Shown here in pieces: positions 44,015 through 52,964 of a DNA stretch of 64,000 nt. Source of the DNA: VXYL01 sp965200375 (GTDB lineage: Bacteria > Pseudomonadota > Gammaproteobacteria > Pseudomonadales > Azotimanducaceae); the NCBI GenBank assembly GCA_965200375.1, contig OZ241353.1, positions 62,001 through 126,000 of the forward strand, given 5' to 3'. Position numbers and translations under genes: made by a program. Numbering within the stretch: position 1 is the stretch's first letter; every line of letters begins with the position of its first letter. Below the pieces are notes generated by a model. That model did not search any database, was not told where the DNA came from, and saw only the letters and a list, made by a program, of their open reading frames with translations.

Positions 44015-44811
44015 GGCCCCGGCGACGGCGAGAGCTCCGCCACGAACGCCGCCAAGGCGTCGTTGAAGGCGCCCGCCGCCTGCATGTTCACGGCGTGGCC
44101 GCTGTCCACGTCGGCGATGGCGAGGCGCGGCATGGCGGCTGCGGCGTATTCCCGGTGCGGCGCGAAGCGCTTCTCGAAACGGCCGCAAACCAGGAGCGCC
44201 GGCCGCGTGTTGTTCTTCAGTTCCGTCCGCACGGATGCGGTGGGCAGGGTGGCCTCCAAGGCGCCGGCCACGCCGTCCGGATCGATCAGCGCCGCATCGG
44301 CCAGCAGCGCCGAGCGCACCGCTTCCGGCAGCCTGCGGGCCCGTTTCGGATGCACCGCCATGCGCTCCACGGCTGCTCGGCCGCCGCTGCGGACGCGCTC
44401 GGCGGATTCGCGGGCGCCAGCCCGCCAGGCGGCCACCTGCTGTGGTTCCGCGAACGCGGACGCCGAGTTGGTGAACGCGTGGCCGCGGACGCGCTCCGGG
44501 AAGTCGAGCGCGTACCGCAGGCTGATGGCGGCGCCCAGGGAGTAGCCGCACACGAACCAGTCCAAGACGCCGAGTTGGCGGCGAACCGCCTCGATGGCCG
44601 TGGCGTAGCTGCGAGCCTCGTAGCAGCCGAGCGCCGGCGGCGTCGGCGAACGTCCGTGGCCGTAGAGTTCGAGCAGCACCGGCCGGCACACCCGCCGCAG
44701 GGCGTCGAGGTTCGGCTGCCACTGCGCCCGGCTGGCCAGAAAGCCGTGTATCAGCAGCAGATGGGGACCCTGGCCGCCGCACAGCTCCCAGTGCGGCGCT
44801 GCCGCCGCCAT
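44011..44811 (-). CDS. alpha/beta hydrolase
   Basis: A 266-residue alpha/beta hydrolase. LLIHGFLASRAQW is the oxyanion region, CGYSLGAAISL carries the nucleophile Ser (near residue 96), and DSGHAVNMQ carries the catalytic His. Size and motifs match esterases, haloperoxidase-like or menaquinone-type (MenH) hydrolases. It starts one base inside the stop of the isocitrate-type dehydrogenase gene (TGATG) and ends overlapping the acyltransferase gene, so the three are tightly coupled. Confidence 0.83.
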   Translation of the reverse strand: MAAAAPHWELCGGQGPHLLLIHGFLASRAQWQPNLDALRRVCRPVLLELYGHGRSPTPPALGCYEARSYATAIEAVRRQLGVLDWFVCGYSLGAAISLRYALDFPERVRGHAFTNSASAFAEPQQVAAWRAGARESAERVRSGGRAAVERMAVHPKRARRLPEAVRSALLADAALIDPDGVAGALEATLPTASVRTELKNNTRPALLVCGRFEKRFAPHREYAAAAMPRLAIADVDSGHAVNMQAAGAFNDALAAFVAELSPSPGP

Positions 44812-45863
44812 CAGAGCGCCTTGGCGACCGCGGCGCAGAACTCGGTGGTGGAGGCGCTGCCGCCCTGGTCCGGCGTCAGTGTGCTGCCGGCCGCGTAGAC
44901 GCAGGCAACCGCGGCCTCCAAGCGCTCCGCCGCGCTCGCCAATCCCAGGTAGTCGAGCATCATGGCGGCGCTGAGCAGGGTCGCGGTGGGATTGACGATG
45001 TTGCGTCCGGCGATGTCCGGCGCCGTGCCGTGGGCGGGCTCGAAGTAGGCGTAGCCGTCGCCGTAGCAGCCGCTCGCCGCGAGGCCCAGGCTGCCGAGCA
45101 GGCCGCCGGCGGCATCGGAGAGGATGTCGCCGTACTGGTTCGGCATCACCACCACGTCGAATCGCTGCGGCTCGCGGATCATGCGGCAGGCGAAATCGTC
45201 GACGATGAAGCTCTCGAAGGCCACGTCCGGGTAGCCGGCCGCCACCTCCCGGGCCACCTCCAGGAAGAAGCCGTCCGTGCCCTGCAGCATGTTGTGCTTG
45301 GTGGCGCAGGCCAGCTGGCGGCGGCGCTTGCGGGCGAGTTCCAACGCGAAGCGCACCACGCGCTCGGTGCCGGCGCGGGTGATCGCCTTCACGGCGAAGC
45401 GCCCCGCGCCGAGCTCGTGCAACGGCCGCCGCACGTTCCTGCCGCGCAGGTCCAAGGGCGCCAGGGCCGCCAGCTCCCCTTCCGCCCCCACGTACAGATC
45501 TTCGAGATTCTCGCGGACGATCACGAAGTCGATGCCGTCGGGAGACGCCAAGGGGCTGGCGCAGCCCGGCAGGAACCGGCAGGGGCGCACGTTGGCGTAG
45601 GTGTTCTTGCCCCAGCGCAGATAGTGCAGGGCGGCGCCGGACTTGCCGCTGGTGGCGCCGAACAGCGTCGCATCCGCATCGTCGATGATCCGTTTGGCTT
45701 CCGGCGGCAGCGCCGTGCCGGTGGCCACCTCCGCCCGCTCGCCGACCACGGGATGGCGCCAGGCCAGGCCGAGGCCCATGCCGTCGAGCAGCGCCACCGC
45801 CGGCCGCACCGCCTCCGGCGCGGCGTCGTCGCCCTCGATGACGGCTATGGTCCTGCTGGGCAT
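44811..45863 (-). CDS. isocitrate/isopropylmalate dehydrogenase family protein
   Basis: A 350-residue beta-decarboxylating dehydrogenase. Visible marks are the start IAVIEGDDAAPE, VRENLEDLYVGAEGE, the KHNMLQGTDGFF loop (Lys active site), FIVDDFACRM, MPNQYGDILSDAAGGLLGSLG and EPAHGTAPDIAGRNIVNPTAT. It could be an NAD-dependent isocitrate, isopropylmalate or tartrate-type dehydrogenase; the family alone does not decide. No leuCD or TCA genes are adjacent. It lies nine bases after the SDR gene on the minus strand. Confidence 0.83.
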   Translation of the reverse strand: MPSRTIAVIEGDDAAPEAVRPAVALLDGMGLGLAWRHPVVGERAEVATGTALPPEAKRIIDDADATLFGATSGKSGAALHYLRWGKNTYANVRPCRFLPGCASPLASPDGIDFVIVRENLEDLYVGAEGELAALAPLDLRGRNVRRPLHELGAGRFAVKAITRAGTERVVRFALELARKRRRQLACATKHNMLQGTDGFFLEVAREVAAGYPDVAFESFIVDDFACRMIREPQRFDVVVMPNQYGDILSDAAGGLLGSLGLAASGCYGDGYAYFEPAHGTAPDIAGRNIVNPTATLLSAAMMLDYLGLASAAERLEAAVACVYAAGSTLTPDQGGSASTTEFCAAVAKAL

Positions 45864-45872
45864 GGCCGGCGC

Positions 45873-46703
45873 TCAGGCGGGGAACAGCTGGGCGCCGCCG
45901 TCGACGCGCAGCACCTGGCCGGTGATGTAGGAGGAGTCGTACGTCGCTAGGAACTCCACGGCCCGGGCGATCTCCTCCGGCCAGCCGTAGCGCGTGAGGG
46001 CGCCGGCGCGCACCTTGCGTTCCTCTCGCGTCGGACGGCTGGCCTCGAACCGGGCGGTGATGATCTCGCCGGGCGCGATGACGTTGGCGTAGACGCCGTG
46101 GGGACGCAGCTGCGCCGCCAGGCATCGCGTGTACTCGTGAACGGCGGCCTTCGCGGTGCCGTAGGCCACTTCCGAGGCGTGGCCGGAGAGGCCAGCGATG
46201 CTGCCGATGGTGACGATCCAGCCTCGCTGCCGCCGCATCATCCCGGGCGCGACGGCCCGGCAGGCCAGGATGCAGGTCATCAGGTTGCGTTCCAGGATGG
46301 TGCGAACGTCTTCGAGGGGGATCTCCAACGCGTCGTTCACCACCGGCTTGCCGCCGCGCTCGCCGCCGGTGCCCTGGGAGCCGATGTCGCCGCCGGCGTT
46401 GTTGACGAGGATGTCGATGTCGCCGAAGCGCTCCTCTATCTCCGCCGTCGCCCTCTCGACCACGGCAGGGTCCCCAAGGTCTCCGTGAACCGACAGCACC
46501 TCGCCGCCGTGGGCGTCCGCGATCTCCGCCGCCACCGCCGCCAGAGACTCCGCTTCGCCGAAGGCCCGGGTGGAGGTAGGCGTGGTGCCGTGGATCGCCA
46601 CCTTCGCGCCCAACGCCGCGAGGTGATCGGCAACCACGCGGCCGATGCCCCGGGAGGAACCCGTCACCCACGCCACCCTGCCCGCCAAGCGCCCCTCGCC
46701 CAT
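45873..46703 (-). CDS. SDR family oxidoreductase
   Basis: A 276-residue short-chain dehydrogenase with TGSSRGIGRVVA, NNAGGDIG, IGSIAGL and the catalytic YGTAK. A FabG-like end (TGQVLRVDGGAQLFPA) is present. A loop after NNAGG (SQGTGGERGGKPVV) is longer than in FabG. It is the first gene of the minus-strand operon SDR, dehydrogenase, hydrolase, acyltransferase, enoyl-CoA hydratase. To its right the DNA turns into nuo fragments. Confidence 0.86.
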   Translation of the reverse strand: MGEGRLAGRVAWVTGSSRGIGRVVADHLAALGAKVAIHGTTPTSTRAFGEAESLAAVAAEIADAHGGEVLSVHGDLGDPAVVERATAEIEERFGDIDILVNNAGGDIGSQGTGGERGGKPVVNDALEIPLEDVRTILERNLMTCILACRAVAPGMMRRQRGWIVTIGSIAGLSGHASEVAYGTAKAAVHEYTRCLAAQLRPHGVYANVIAPGEIITARFEASRPTREERKVRAGALTRYGWPEEIARAVEFLATYDSSYITGQVLRVDGGAQLFPA

Positions 46704-46810
46704 GCCCTGCCCTCCGCTGCTCCGCGACTGTCAGGGGCGATGTTAGGCGATTGCCGAGGGCTTCGTGGCCGTGCGCCAGCGGGCTAGGCGGCGTCTAGAC
46801 GCGGACGTTC

Positions 46811-47145
46811 GCGGCTAGCGTCATCAGGAAGTAGGCCACCAGGTACCGAGGCTCATCTCCACGCCCAAGGGGCGAGACAGCTTGAAGAAGACGCCGGCGA
46901 GCAGCAGCGCTTGGCCGAGGGCCAGAAGGTCCCGGTCGTTCGCGCCGAGAGCGCCGCCGTCGAAGGCGAACGCCAGGTGCAGGTCGCCGTGTAGACGAGC
47001 GCCATGCCGACAGCATCGTGCGGATCATCAGGTGGAAGATCGCCGCCGACCACGCGCCCACGCCCACCGCCATGAACATGTAGCCGATCTGGCTCGTGGT
47101 GGAATAGGCGAGGATGCGCTTGATGTCGCGCTGCGTCAGCGCGGT
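46811..47145 (-). pseudogene. scrambled fragments of nuoN and nuoL
   Basis: Nucleotide copies of the intact genes further right, joined in the wrong order. Bases 46811-46868 match nuoN at 53533-53592, 46876-47018 match nuoN at 53909-54047, and 47028-47145 match nuoL at about 56832-56950. They keep the minus-strand orientation. Frame is not kept, so nothing is made. This is debris from a duplication of the nuo block. Confidence 0.85.
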
Positions 47146-47182
47146 GTAAGGATGGCACCACCAACCCGCTCGCGTCGGTCAG

Positions 47183-47201
47183 GCACATCGCCGGGCCATG
47201 C
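47183..47201 (+). repeat. cassette-edge repeat, copy 1
   Basis: gcacatcgccgggccatgc, matching 48901-48919 at 17 of 19 bases. Both copies lie just after a nuo fragment and shortly before a small plus-strand gene. Confidence 0.5.
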
Positions 47202-47285
47202 ACGAGGCCACCGACAGTCCTGCTCAGAAGTGACCCTGTAGTATGATTCCGAGTAGGCTGAAACTGGTGCCGCAAGACTCGCGCC

Positions 47286-47750
47286 GTGAACTCGCAAGAC
47301 TTGATAGAGACCGCCCGCCGCCTGACAGAATCCGGCGCGGCACCGCCCACGCAAGCGGACCTGCGCCGCGCCGTCAGCACGGCGTACTACGGGCTGTTCC
47401 ACTGCCTGGCTGGCACTGCCGCCGACCTGCTCACCGGCACCGGCAGCGGCAGCCGGGAATGGCATCAGGTGTACCGCGCCCTTGAGCACGGGAAGGCCCG
47501 CAGCGCGTGTCAGCAGCAAGACGTGATGCGGACGTTCCCGTTGGAAGTCCGCGCCTTCGGCGACACGTTCATCGACTTGCAGAAAGCGCGCCAGCAGGCG
47601 GACTACGCGCATGAGGGGGAGTATTCCAAGCCAGAGGTTCTTGCGATAATCAACGCAACCGAGGACGCTATCAGCAAGTTCGAGCGAGCCGATGTCCAGC
47701 ACCAGCGTAGCTTCATCGTTCATGTGCTGTTCAAGCGGCGGCAACCATAG
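47286..47750 (+). CDS. HEPN-domain protein
   Basis: A 154-residue helical protein. The start DLIETARRLTES and ADLRRAVSTAYYGLFH is the usual first half of small HEPN proteins; KARQQADYAHEGEY gives an R-x6-H pair (Arg102, His109), the presumed ribonuclease motif. GTG 47286 begins the family-like part. It is followed after ten bases by a 99-residue gene that looks like its fixed partner. A toxin or RNA-cleaving role is inferred. It starts cassette 1, opposite in strand to the surrounding nuo debris. Confidence 0.72.
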   Translation: MNSQDLIETARRLTESGAAPPTQADLRRAVSTAYYGLFHCLAGTAADLLTGTGSGSREWHQVYRALEHGKARSACQQQDVMRTFPLEVRAFGDTFIDLQKARQQADYAHEGEYSKPEVLAIINATEDAISKFERADVQHQRSFIVHVLFKRRQP

Positions 47751-47760
47751 GAGGTCCTAG

Positions 47761-48060
47761 ATGGACGAACAACAGCTACGCGAGATCGCCGAGGCTGCTT
47801 TCAAGCGCCAGTTCGACGACATCGACATCGTCAGAATCAACATCCGGCAGGGCGTCGGCTTCGAGGACGATTCCCCTATCGTGGACGTGAACATCATCTA
47901 CGACGACGAATCCGGGCAGGTGACCGGCCACGGCCTCGTGAGCGCCCGGACGGAACTCGTCGACAAGACGTGGCGGGAAGGAAAGGATGACCTTGGCTAC
48001 CCCTGCGTCAACTTCATCGCCAAGTCCGGCCTCGGTGAGCGCGACCCTGCAGCCATCTGA
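47761..48060 (+). CDS. small partner of the HEPN protein
   Basis: A 99-residue acidic protein without a named family that I recognise. The pattern SPIVDVNIIYDDESG, LVSARTELVDKTW and PCVNFIAKSGLGE recurs in the 98-residue gene at 48979 (PVVSFIADSEVGE), and a fragment of a very similar gene lies at 52941. Ribosome site AGGAGG lies just before its ATG. It may be the antitoxin or regulator of the HEPN protein. It lacks the GSxxxG motif of MNT antitoxins. Confidence 0.6.
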   Translation: MDEQQLREIAEAAFKRQFDDIDIVRINIRQGVGFEDDSPIVDVNIIYDDESGQVTGHGLVSARTELVDKTWREGKDDLGYPCVNFIAKSGLGERDPAAI

Positions 48061-48072
48061 CGCCATCCGACG

Positions 48073-48158
48073 TGGACGGTTCGCTCGAGGTTCTTGATCC
48101 CTACCCAACGGGCCATGTTGCTCGTGGACGACATGGTGGACTCGCGTTGGACCCTCTA
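48073..48158 (+). pseudogene. 3' fragment of a RecQ-PRTase gene
   Basis: Matches 51412-51495 near the end of the RecQ-phosphoribosyltransferase gene, including the LLVDDMVDSRWT coding stretch. It then stops at a TAA soon after. Only this 86-base piece is present, so cassette 1 once held the same helicase gene. Confidence 0.75.
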
Positions 48159-48204
48159 AGTCAGAGGCAACATTCGGCGCTTGCGAAGCCGTGGCGCAAT
48201 GGGC

Positions 48205-48857
48205 CTGTGGCAGCGTCATAGCGACAAATCTCGCAACAGATCCACCAACGGCGCGGGATACAGCCAAGCACAACAACCGCCATGCCACCACCCCCGGCGA
48301 GGGGTCGCGGCAGTACGCCCAAGCCGCGGATGGTCGCCGCCGAGAGGTCGAGCACCGGCTGCGGGAAACACGCCAACCCACACCAGGCTTGCCATATCGG
48401 CGTCATCACGCTCATCTCCCGCAAGCCGAAGCCCGGCATGGCGGTCACCTGCGGGTTCGGTTCGCCCTGGAAGGAACGCTGCATCAGATACAGGCCGTAC
48501 ACCGCGGCGGCGGCCAGCGGTCAGACGCCGAGCAGCACGAAGCCCATGTGGGCAATCGAGCTGTAGGCCACCAGGCGCTTGAAGTCCGACTGGCTGAAGG
48601 GCCATCGCGCCGCCATAGAGGATGCTGGCGGCGCCCAGCAGCATCGCCCACCAGGCGAAGTCCCGTGATTCCTCCGGGAACAGTGGCACGGCGAAGCGAA
48701 CGAGGCCGTAGGCGTCGGCCTTGAGCAGAATGCCGGCCAGAATCACGCTGCTAGCGGTGGACGCCTGAGTGTGGGCGTCCGGCAGCCAGGTGTGAACCGG
48801 CACCGACGGCAGCTTGGTGGCGAAGGCGGCGAAGAAGCCGAGCATCAGCCACACGCG
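48205..48857 (-). pseudogene. fragments of nuoN 3' end and nuoM
   Basis: Bases 48205-48283 match the 3' end of nuoN (53125-53205), 48320-48518 match the 3' end of nuoM (54570-54770), and 48519-48857 match an internal nuoM stretch (about 55045-55385). The piece between is deleted and frames are broken. Orientation is that of the intact nuo block. This separates cassette 1 from cassette 2. Confidence 0.87.
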
Positions 48858-48900
48858 TACGACTCGGGGCGGACCGCTCGGCGGGCACGCCATCACGCCG

Positions 48901-48919
48901 GCACATCGCCGGCCCGTGC
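48901..48919 (+). repeat. cassette-edge repeat, copy 2
   Basis: Second copy of the element at 47183-47201, about 44 bases after the end of the nuoM fragment. Confidence 0.5.
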
Positions 48920-48931
48920 GGACCACGCCAG

Positions 48932-48951
48932 CGACAGGTAAACTCCTGTCG
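48932..48951 (+). promoter_or_regulatory. perfect hairpin before the small partner gene
   Basis: CGACAGG, six-base loop TAAACT, CCTGTCG. It lies 27 bases before ATG 48979. It could be an operator, a leader structure or a cassette end; no T-run follows, so a terminator is less likely. Confidence 0.45.
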
Positions 48952-48978
48952 TTCAGCCCACTTGGCTGTGACGGACAG

Positions 48979-49275
48979 ATGAAACAGCAGATTCTGGAAC
49001 GCGCACGGCGCACCGCGGAAGGCTTCCTGCATCAACAGTGTGCGGATGCCACGCTCAGCGTGCTGTCGGTGAACCCGGAAGTGGACGGCTACGGCGACGA
49101 GCTCCTCTTGATACGCTTCGCCTATGACGGCAACGGCACCAAGGGTATCCCCGACTCCTTGGCGCAGATCAAGCTGATCGATCGCTTGTGTACCGAACTC
49201 CGGGACGCGGACGTCGAAGCGTCTCCGGTCGTCTCGTTCATCGCCGACTCAGAAGTCGGAGAAGAGCCGGAGTAG
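48979..49275 (+). CDS. small partner protein, second copy type
   Basis: A 98-residue protein beginning KQQILERARRTAEGF, with a middle LLLIRFAYDGNG, KLIDRLCTELRD and an end PVVSFIADSEVGE. Spacing and the last block align with the 99-residue protein at 47761, so I place both in one family. ATG 48979 fits the conserved length; the frame is open upstream across nuoM debris only. Here the partner precedes the (broken) HEPN gene, the opposite order to cassette 1. Function unknown. Confidence 0.58.
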   Translation: MKQQILERARRTAEGFLHQQCADATLSVLSVNPEVDGYGDELLLIRFAYDGNGTKGIPDSLAQIKLIDRLCTELRDADVEASPVVSFIADSEVGEEPE

Positions 49276-49281
49276 CGTGTC

Positions 49282-49458
49282 GTGGAGCCGGAGCACCTCC
49301 TGCAGCTCGCCGCCGCCCTTGTGGAGCTCAACCCCCGCCGGCCGCGACGGGCGGATCTGTGCCGGGCTGGGAAGAATCCTACGAACTGCTCGAACGTGGT
49401 TGGCTGCAGGCGAGAGATAGGTCTGTGCGAGCGCGATGGCACCGCACAACAAACGTAG
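49282..49458 (+). pseudogene. truncated HEPN gene
   Basis: From GTG 49282 the reading starts EPEHLLQLAAALVELNPRRPRRADLCRA, the first half of a HEPN protein like the one at 47286 (ADLRRAVSTAYY). The similarity then stops. In another frame GWEESYELLERGW resembles the later EWHQVYRALEHGK region. So the middle is deleted, the frame is lost and the R-xn-H motif is absent. Confidence 0.55.
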
Positions 49459-49489
49459 CGCATCATCGGGCGACTGCGTGTTGGCAACG

Positions 49490-51567
49490 ATGGAACAATC
49501 CGCGACGTACTCCCCTCAACGTGCGTTGGCTCTGTTGAGAGCCGGTGCCGGACAACCCGATGCGACGTTTCGCGAGGGGCAGGAGCAGGCGATTCAACAC
49601 GTCGTGGAGGGTCGCGGCCGCTTGCTTGTGGTGCAGAGAACCGGCTGGGGCAAGAGCTTCGTCTACTTCATTGCCACCAAACTGCTGCGCGAGCGTGGGG
49701 CTGGCCCCGCACTCCTCATCTCTCCCCTGCTCGCTCTGATGCGGAACCAGATCGCTACCGCAGAGCGGATGGGCGTCCGTGCGATTAGGATCACTTCCGA
49801 CAACCAAGAACACTGGCAGGAGGCGGAGGAACGCCTGTGGCGCGACGAGGCGGACATCCTGCTCATTTCCCCCGAGCGGCTCGGGAACGAATACTTCCGT
49901 ACCCAGGTGTTGGTGCGCTTTGCCGGACGTATCAGCCTGCTCGTCATCGACGAAGCCCATTGCATTTCCGATTGGGGGCACGATTTCAGACCCCACTACC
50001 GGCTGATTGAGCGGATCGTACAAATGCTCCCTGCGAACCTTCGGCTTCTGGCAACCACGGCGACCGCAAACGACCGGGTGATGGCCGACCTCAAAGACGT
50101 GCTCGGACCCGATCTGGAAGTAGTTCGTGGCGATCTCAACCGGCCCTCGCTCATGCTCCAGACGATACGGTTGCCCGGCCAATCGGAGCGGCTGGCGTGG
50201 CTCGCCGAACAGCTTTCCGCATTTGCCCGGCCACGGGATCGTGTACACGCTCACTGTCCGGGATGCGGAACGGGTGGCGCAATGGCTTCAATCGCGAGGG
50301 GCTGGCTGTGGAGTCCTATACAGGACAAACCGACGATCGAGAGGCTCTTGAACAGGCGTTGCTGGACAACCGTGTGAAGGCGTTGGTCGCGACGATAGCG
50401 CTCGGAATGGGGTTCGACAAGCCGGACCTTGGCTTCGTAATCCACTTCCAGACGCCAGGCTCGGTCGTGGCCTACTACCAGCAAGTGGGCCGAGCAGGCC
50501 GTGCGCTCGACAATGCCTATGGCGTGTTGCTGAGCGGCACCGAAGATACGGACATCACGAACTACTTTATCGCCAGTGCTTTCCCGACTCACGCCGAAGT
50601 GGAACTGGTGATCGAAGCACTCGAAGCAGCGCCGGAGGGCCTCTCGGTGCGGGAGCTGCTCGGATTGGTCAATCTCGGCCAACCACGTATAGAGAAGACG
50701 ATCGAGCTGCTCTCGCTCGAATCACCGGCACCCATCGCAAAGCAGGCGACGCGGTGGCAGTTGACGATCGCAGATCTGAGTGAGGAGTTCTGGGAGCGGG
50801 CCGAGCGCCTAACGGTGCTGCGGCAGCAAGAACAGAGCCAGATGCAGGACTACGTTCAGCTCAAGTCCGGACACATGGAGTTCCTCATCCGGGCGCTGGA
50901 CGGAGACCCCGGAACCGTTCACCCGCCCGACCTGCCGCGGCTGCCCACGGAGGTCGATCCAGGACTTTTGCAGGAGGCGGTGAAGTTCCTCCGCCGCACC
51001 AGCCTACCCATCGAACCGCGCAAGCGGTGGCCAGCGGGCGGGATGCCGGGCTACGGCGTTCGCGGTCTGCTCTCCCCGCAACACCAAGCCCGCACAGGAA
51101 AGGCCCTCGGCGTGTGGGGCGATGCAGGCTGGGGTGGGCTCGTTCGTCGTGGCAAGTACCAGAACCGCAGATTCGCGGACGATCTCGTCCAAGCCTGCGT
51201 TCAGCTCGTAGCGGAGTGGAACCCGCAACCGGCACCGGAGTGGGTGACCTGCATCCCGTCGCGACGACATCCCAATCTTGTCCCGGACTTCGCCAGACGT
51301 CTGGCGAGCGCGCTGGAACTGCCGTTCCATCTGTCGCTTGCAAAAATCGAAGATCGGCCAGAGCAGAAGTCGATGACGAACGGCGTCCAGCAGGCGCGCA
51401 ATGTCGATGGTTCGCTCGCGGTCTCTCTCGATCCCCTGCCCAGCAGGCCATTGTTACTCGTGGACGACATGGTGGATTCGCGCTGGACCTTCACGGTCGC
51501 TGCGTGGCTCCTGCGCTCGAAGGGCAGCGGCGCCGTTTGGCCGCTAGCACTCGCGGTGTCGAGTTAG
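49490..51567 (+). pseudogene. RecQ-like helicase with C-terminal phosphoribosyltransferase domain, two frameshifts
   Basis: Three frames must be joined to read the protein: first to about 50225, second to about 50305, third to the stop. Together they give about 690 residues. The helicase part has RTGWGKS (near 55), LLVIDEAHCISDWGHDFRP (near 151), TTATAND, GIVYTLTVRDAERVA, GMGFDKPDLGFVIHF and QVGRAGR. The C-terminal 200 residues end in LLLVDDMVDSRWTFTVAAWLL, the phosphoribosyltransferase signature also seen in ComFC. Both shifts fall within 80 bases, so they may be sequencing errors or a true loss. The DprA-like gene follows after five bases. ATG 49490 is the likely start. Confidence 0.75.
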
Positions 51568-51572
51568 CCACG

Positions 51573-52964
51573 ATGACTTTCGAGCTCTCCACCAACACGC
51601 AAGCGATTTTGCTGCTGACGGCCCCGCTGATTGCCGGCCAAGGCCAAGGCGAACCTGCCGTGAATCCCCTAGGGCCTCGCGAGTACCGCGACCTTGCCTT
51701 TCGACTCCGTGAGCGGGAGCGTCAACCCTCTGATCTGCTGTCTCTGGGAACGCGCGAGGTCATTGAAGATTGCGGTGCCGAACTGGACGCCGAACGTCTG
51801 CAACGGCTGCTTGACCGAGGCTTTCTCTTGGCCCAAGCAGTGGAACGTTGGCGCACACGCGCCATCTGGGTTCGAAGCCGCGCAGACGCAGACTACCCGC
51901 GCCGACTAAAGAAGCGACTGGGCGAAGACGCTCCGCCAGTGCTCTATGGATGCGGAGACCCCGCGATTCTCAACATTGGCGGCCTGGCGGTAGTCGGCTC
52001 ACGAGATGTTCCCGACACGCTCGTGAGATACGCCGAAGATGTTGGACGGCTCGTTGCCGAATCGGATCACGGGCTGACGTCTGGCGACGCCCGCGGCGTG
52101 GACAAGGCGGGGATGCGGGGGGCCTTGGGTGCAGGCGGGCGCGTGACAGGCATTCTCGCCAACGGCCTCGAAAGAGCGGCAATGCACCGCGAACACCGCA
52201 GCGCTCTAATGGAGGGGCAGCTGGTGTTGGCCAGCCCATACGATCCTGCATCCCAATTTCACGTCGGCCACGCGATGCGACGCAACAAGCTGATCTACGC
52301 ACTTTCGGACGCCGCGCTCGTCGTCGAGGCAGACTGTGGAAGAGGAGGGACATGGACCGGTGCCGTCGAGCAGCTCGACGAACTGAAGCTAGTGCCGATT
52401 TACGTCCGTTCCACCGGGGCAGCGACACGAGGTCTCGATGAACTCTGCGCCCGAGGCGCAAGGGCATGGCCCAATCCCGATGCCGACGCGCTTAAGCAGT
52501 TGCTGGATGGCACGCACAACCACAAACAACCCAGGATGGAAAGACTGCATCCTTCGACTGGCACCATCCAAGCCGAGTCCGTCAGCGCTCCCCGTCCGGC
52601 CGACTTATTGTTCGCCAAGGTCGCAGAACTGGTCGAAGGCATGAACGGGCCACGGACAGCTGCCGATGTGGCCGATGCGCTGCAAGTCTCAAAGGCGCAA
52701 GCCGACACATGGCTTAAGCGCTTTGTCGCAGGGAGAGCCAAGCAACTATTCGAAGCCGACGTTTACAGGACGGAGGAAGAGGTCGCGGAGTTGCTTCAGG
52801 TACCCAGAAAGTACGCCCGTTCTTGTTTGAGAAGCTTGGTGGATGGGGGTGCCGTGGAGAAACACCTTCGCCCGCTCAGATACCGCCGCCGAGGCCGTCT
52901 GCTGCCGCTAGACAGCGAACACGACAAGAGCGACCCCAGGGACGATGCCCCATCGTCGATGTGA
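51573..52964 (+). CDS. DprA/Smf-like DNA-processing protein
   Basis: A 463-residue protein. The Rossmann part (about 110-310) has GLAVVGSRDVP, LTSGDARGVDKAG (the SGGArGID type phosphate loop), YDPASQFHVGHAMRRNKLIYALSD and VVEADCGRGGTWTGA. Two winged-helix-like repeats follow: RTAADVADALQVSKAQADTWLKR and RTEEEVAELLQVPRKYARS. DprA loads RecA on single-stranded DNA in transformation; distant relatives occur in defence loci. The last about eight codons lie on sequence copied from the 99-residue partner gene, so the natural C-terminus may be altered. It lies five bases after the RecQ-PRTase gene and surely shares its transcript. Confidence 0.78.
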   Translation: MTFELSTNTQAILLLTAPLIAGQGQGEPAVNPLGPREYRDLAFRLRERERQPSDLLSLGTREVIEDCGAELDAERLQRLLDRGFLLAQAVERWRTRAIWVRSRADADYPRRLKKRLGEDAPPVLYGCGDPAILNIGGLAVVGSRDVPDTLVRYAEDVGRLVAESDHGLTSGDARGVDKAGMRGALGAGGRVTGILANGLERAAMHREHRSALMEGQLVLASPYDPASQFHVGHAMRRNKLIYALSDAALVVEADCGRGGTWTGAVEQLDELKLVPIYVRSTGAATRGLDELCARGARAWPNPDADALKQLLDGTHNHKQPRMERLHPSTGTIQAESVSAPRPADLLFAKVAELVEGMNGPRTAADVADALQVSKAQADTWLKRFVAGRAKQLFEADVYRTEEEVAELLQVPRKYARSCLRSLVDGGAVEKHLRPLRYRRRGRLLPLDSEHDKSDPRDDAPSSM

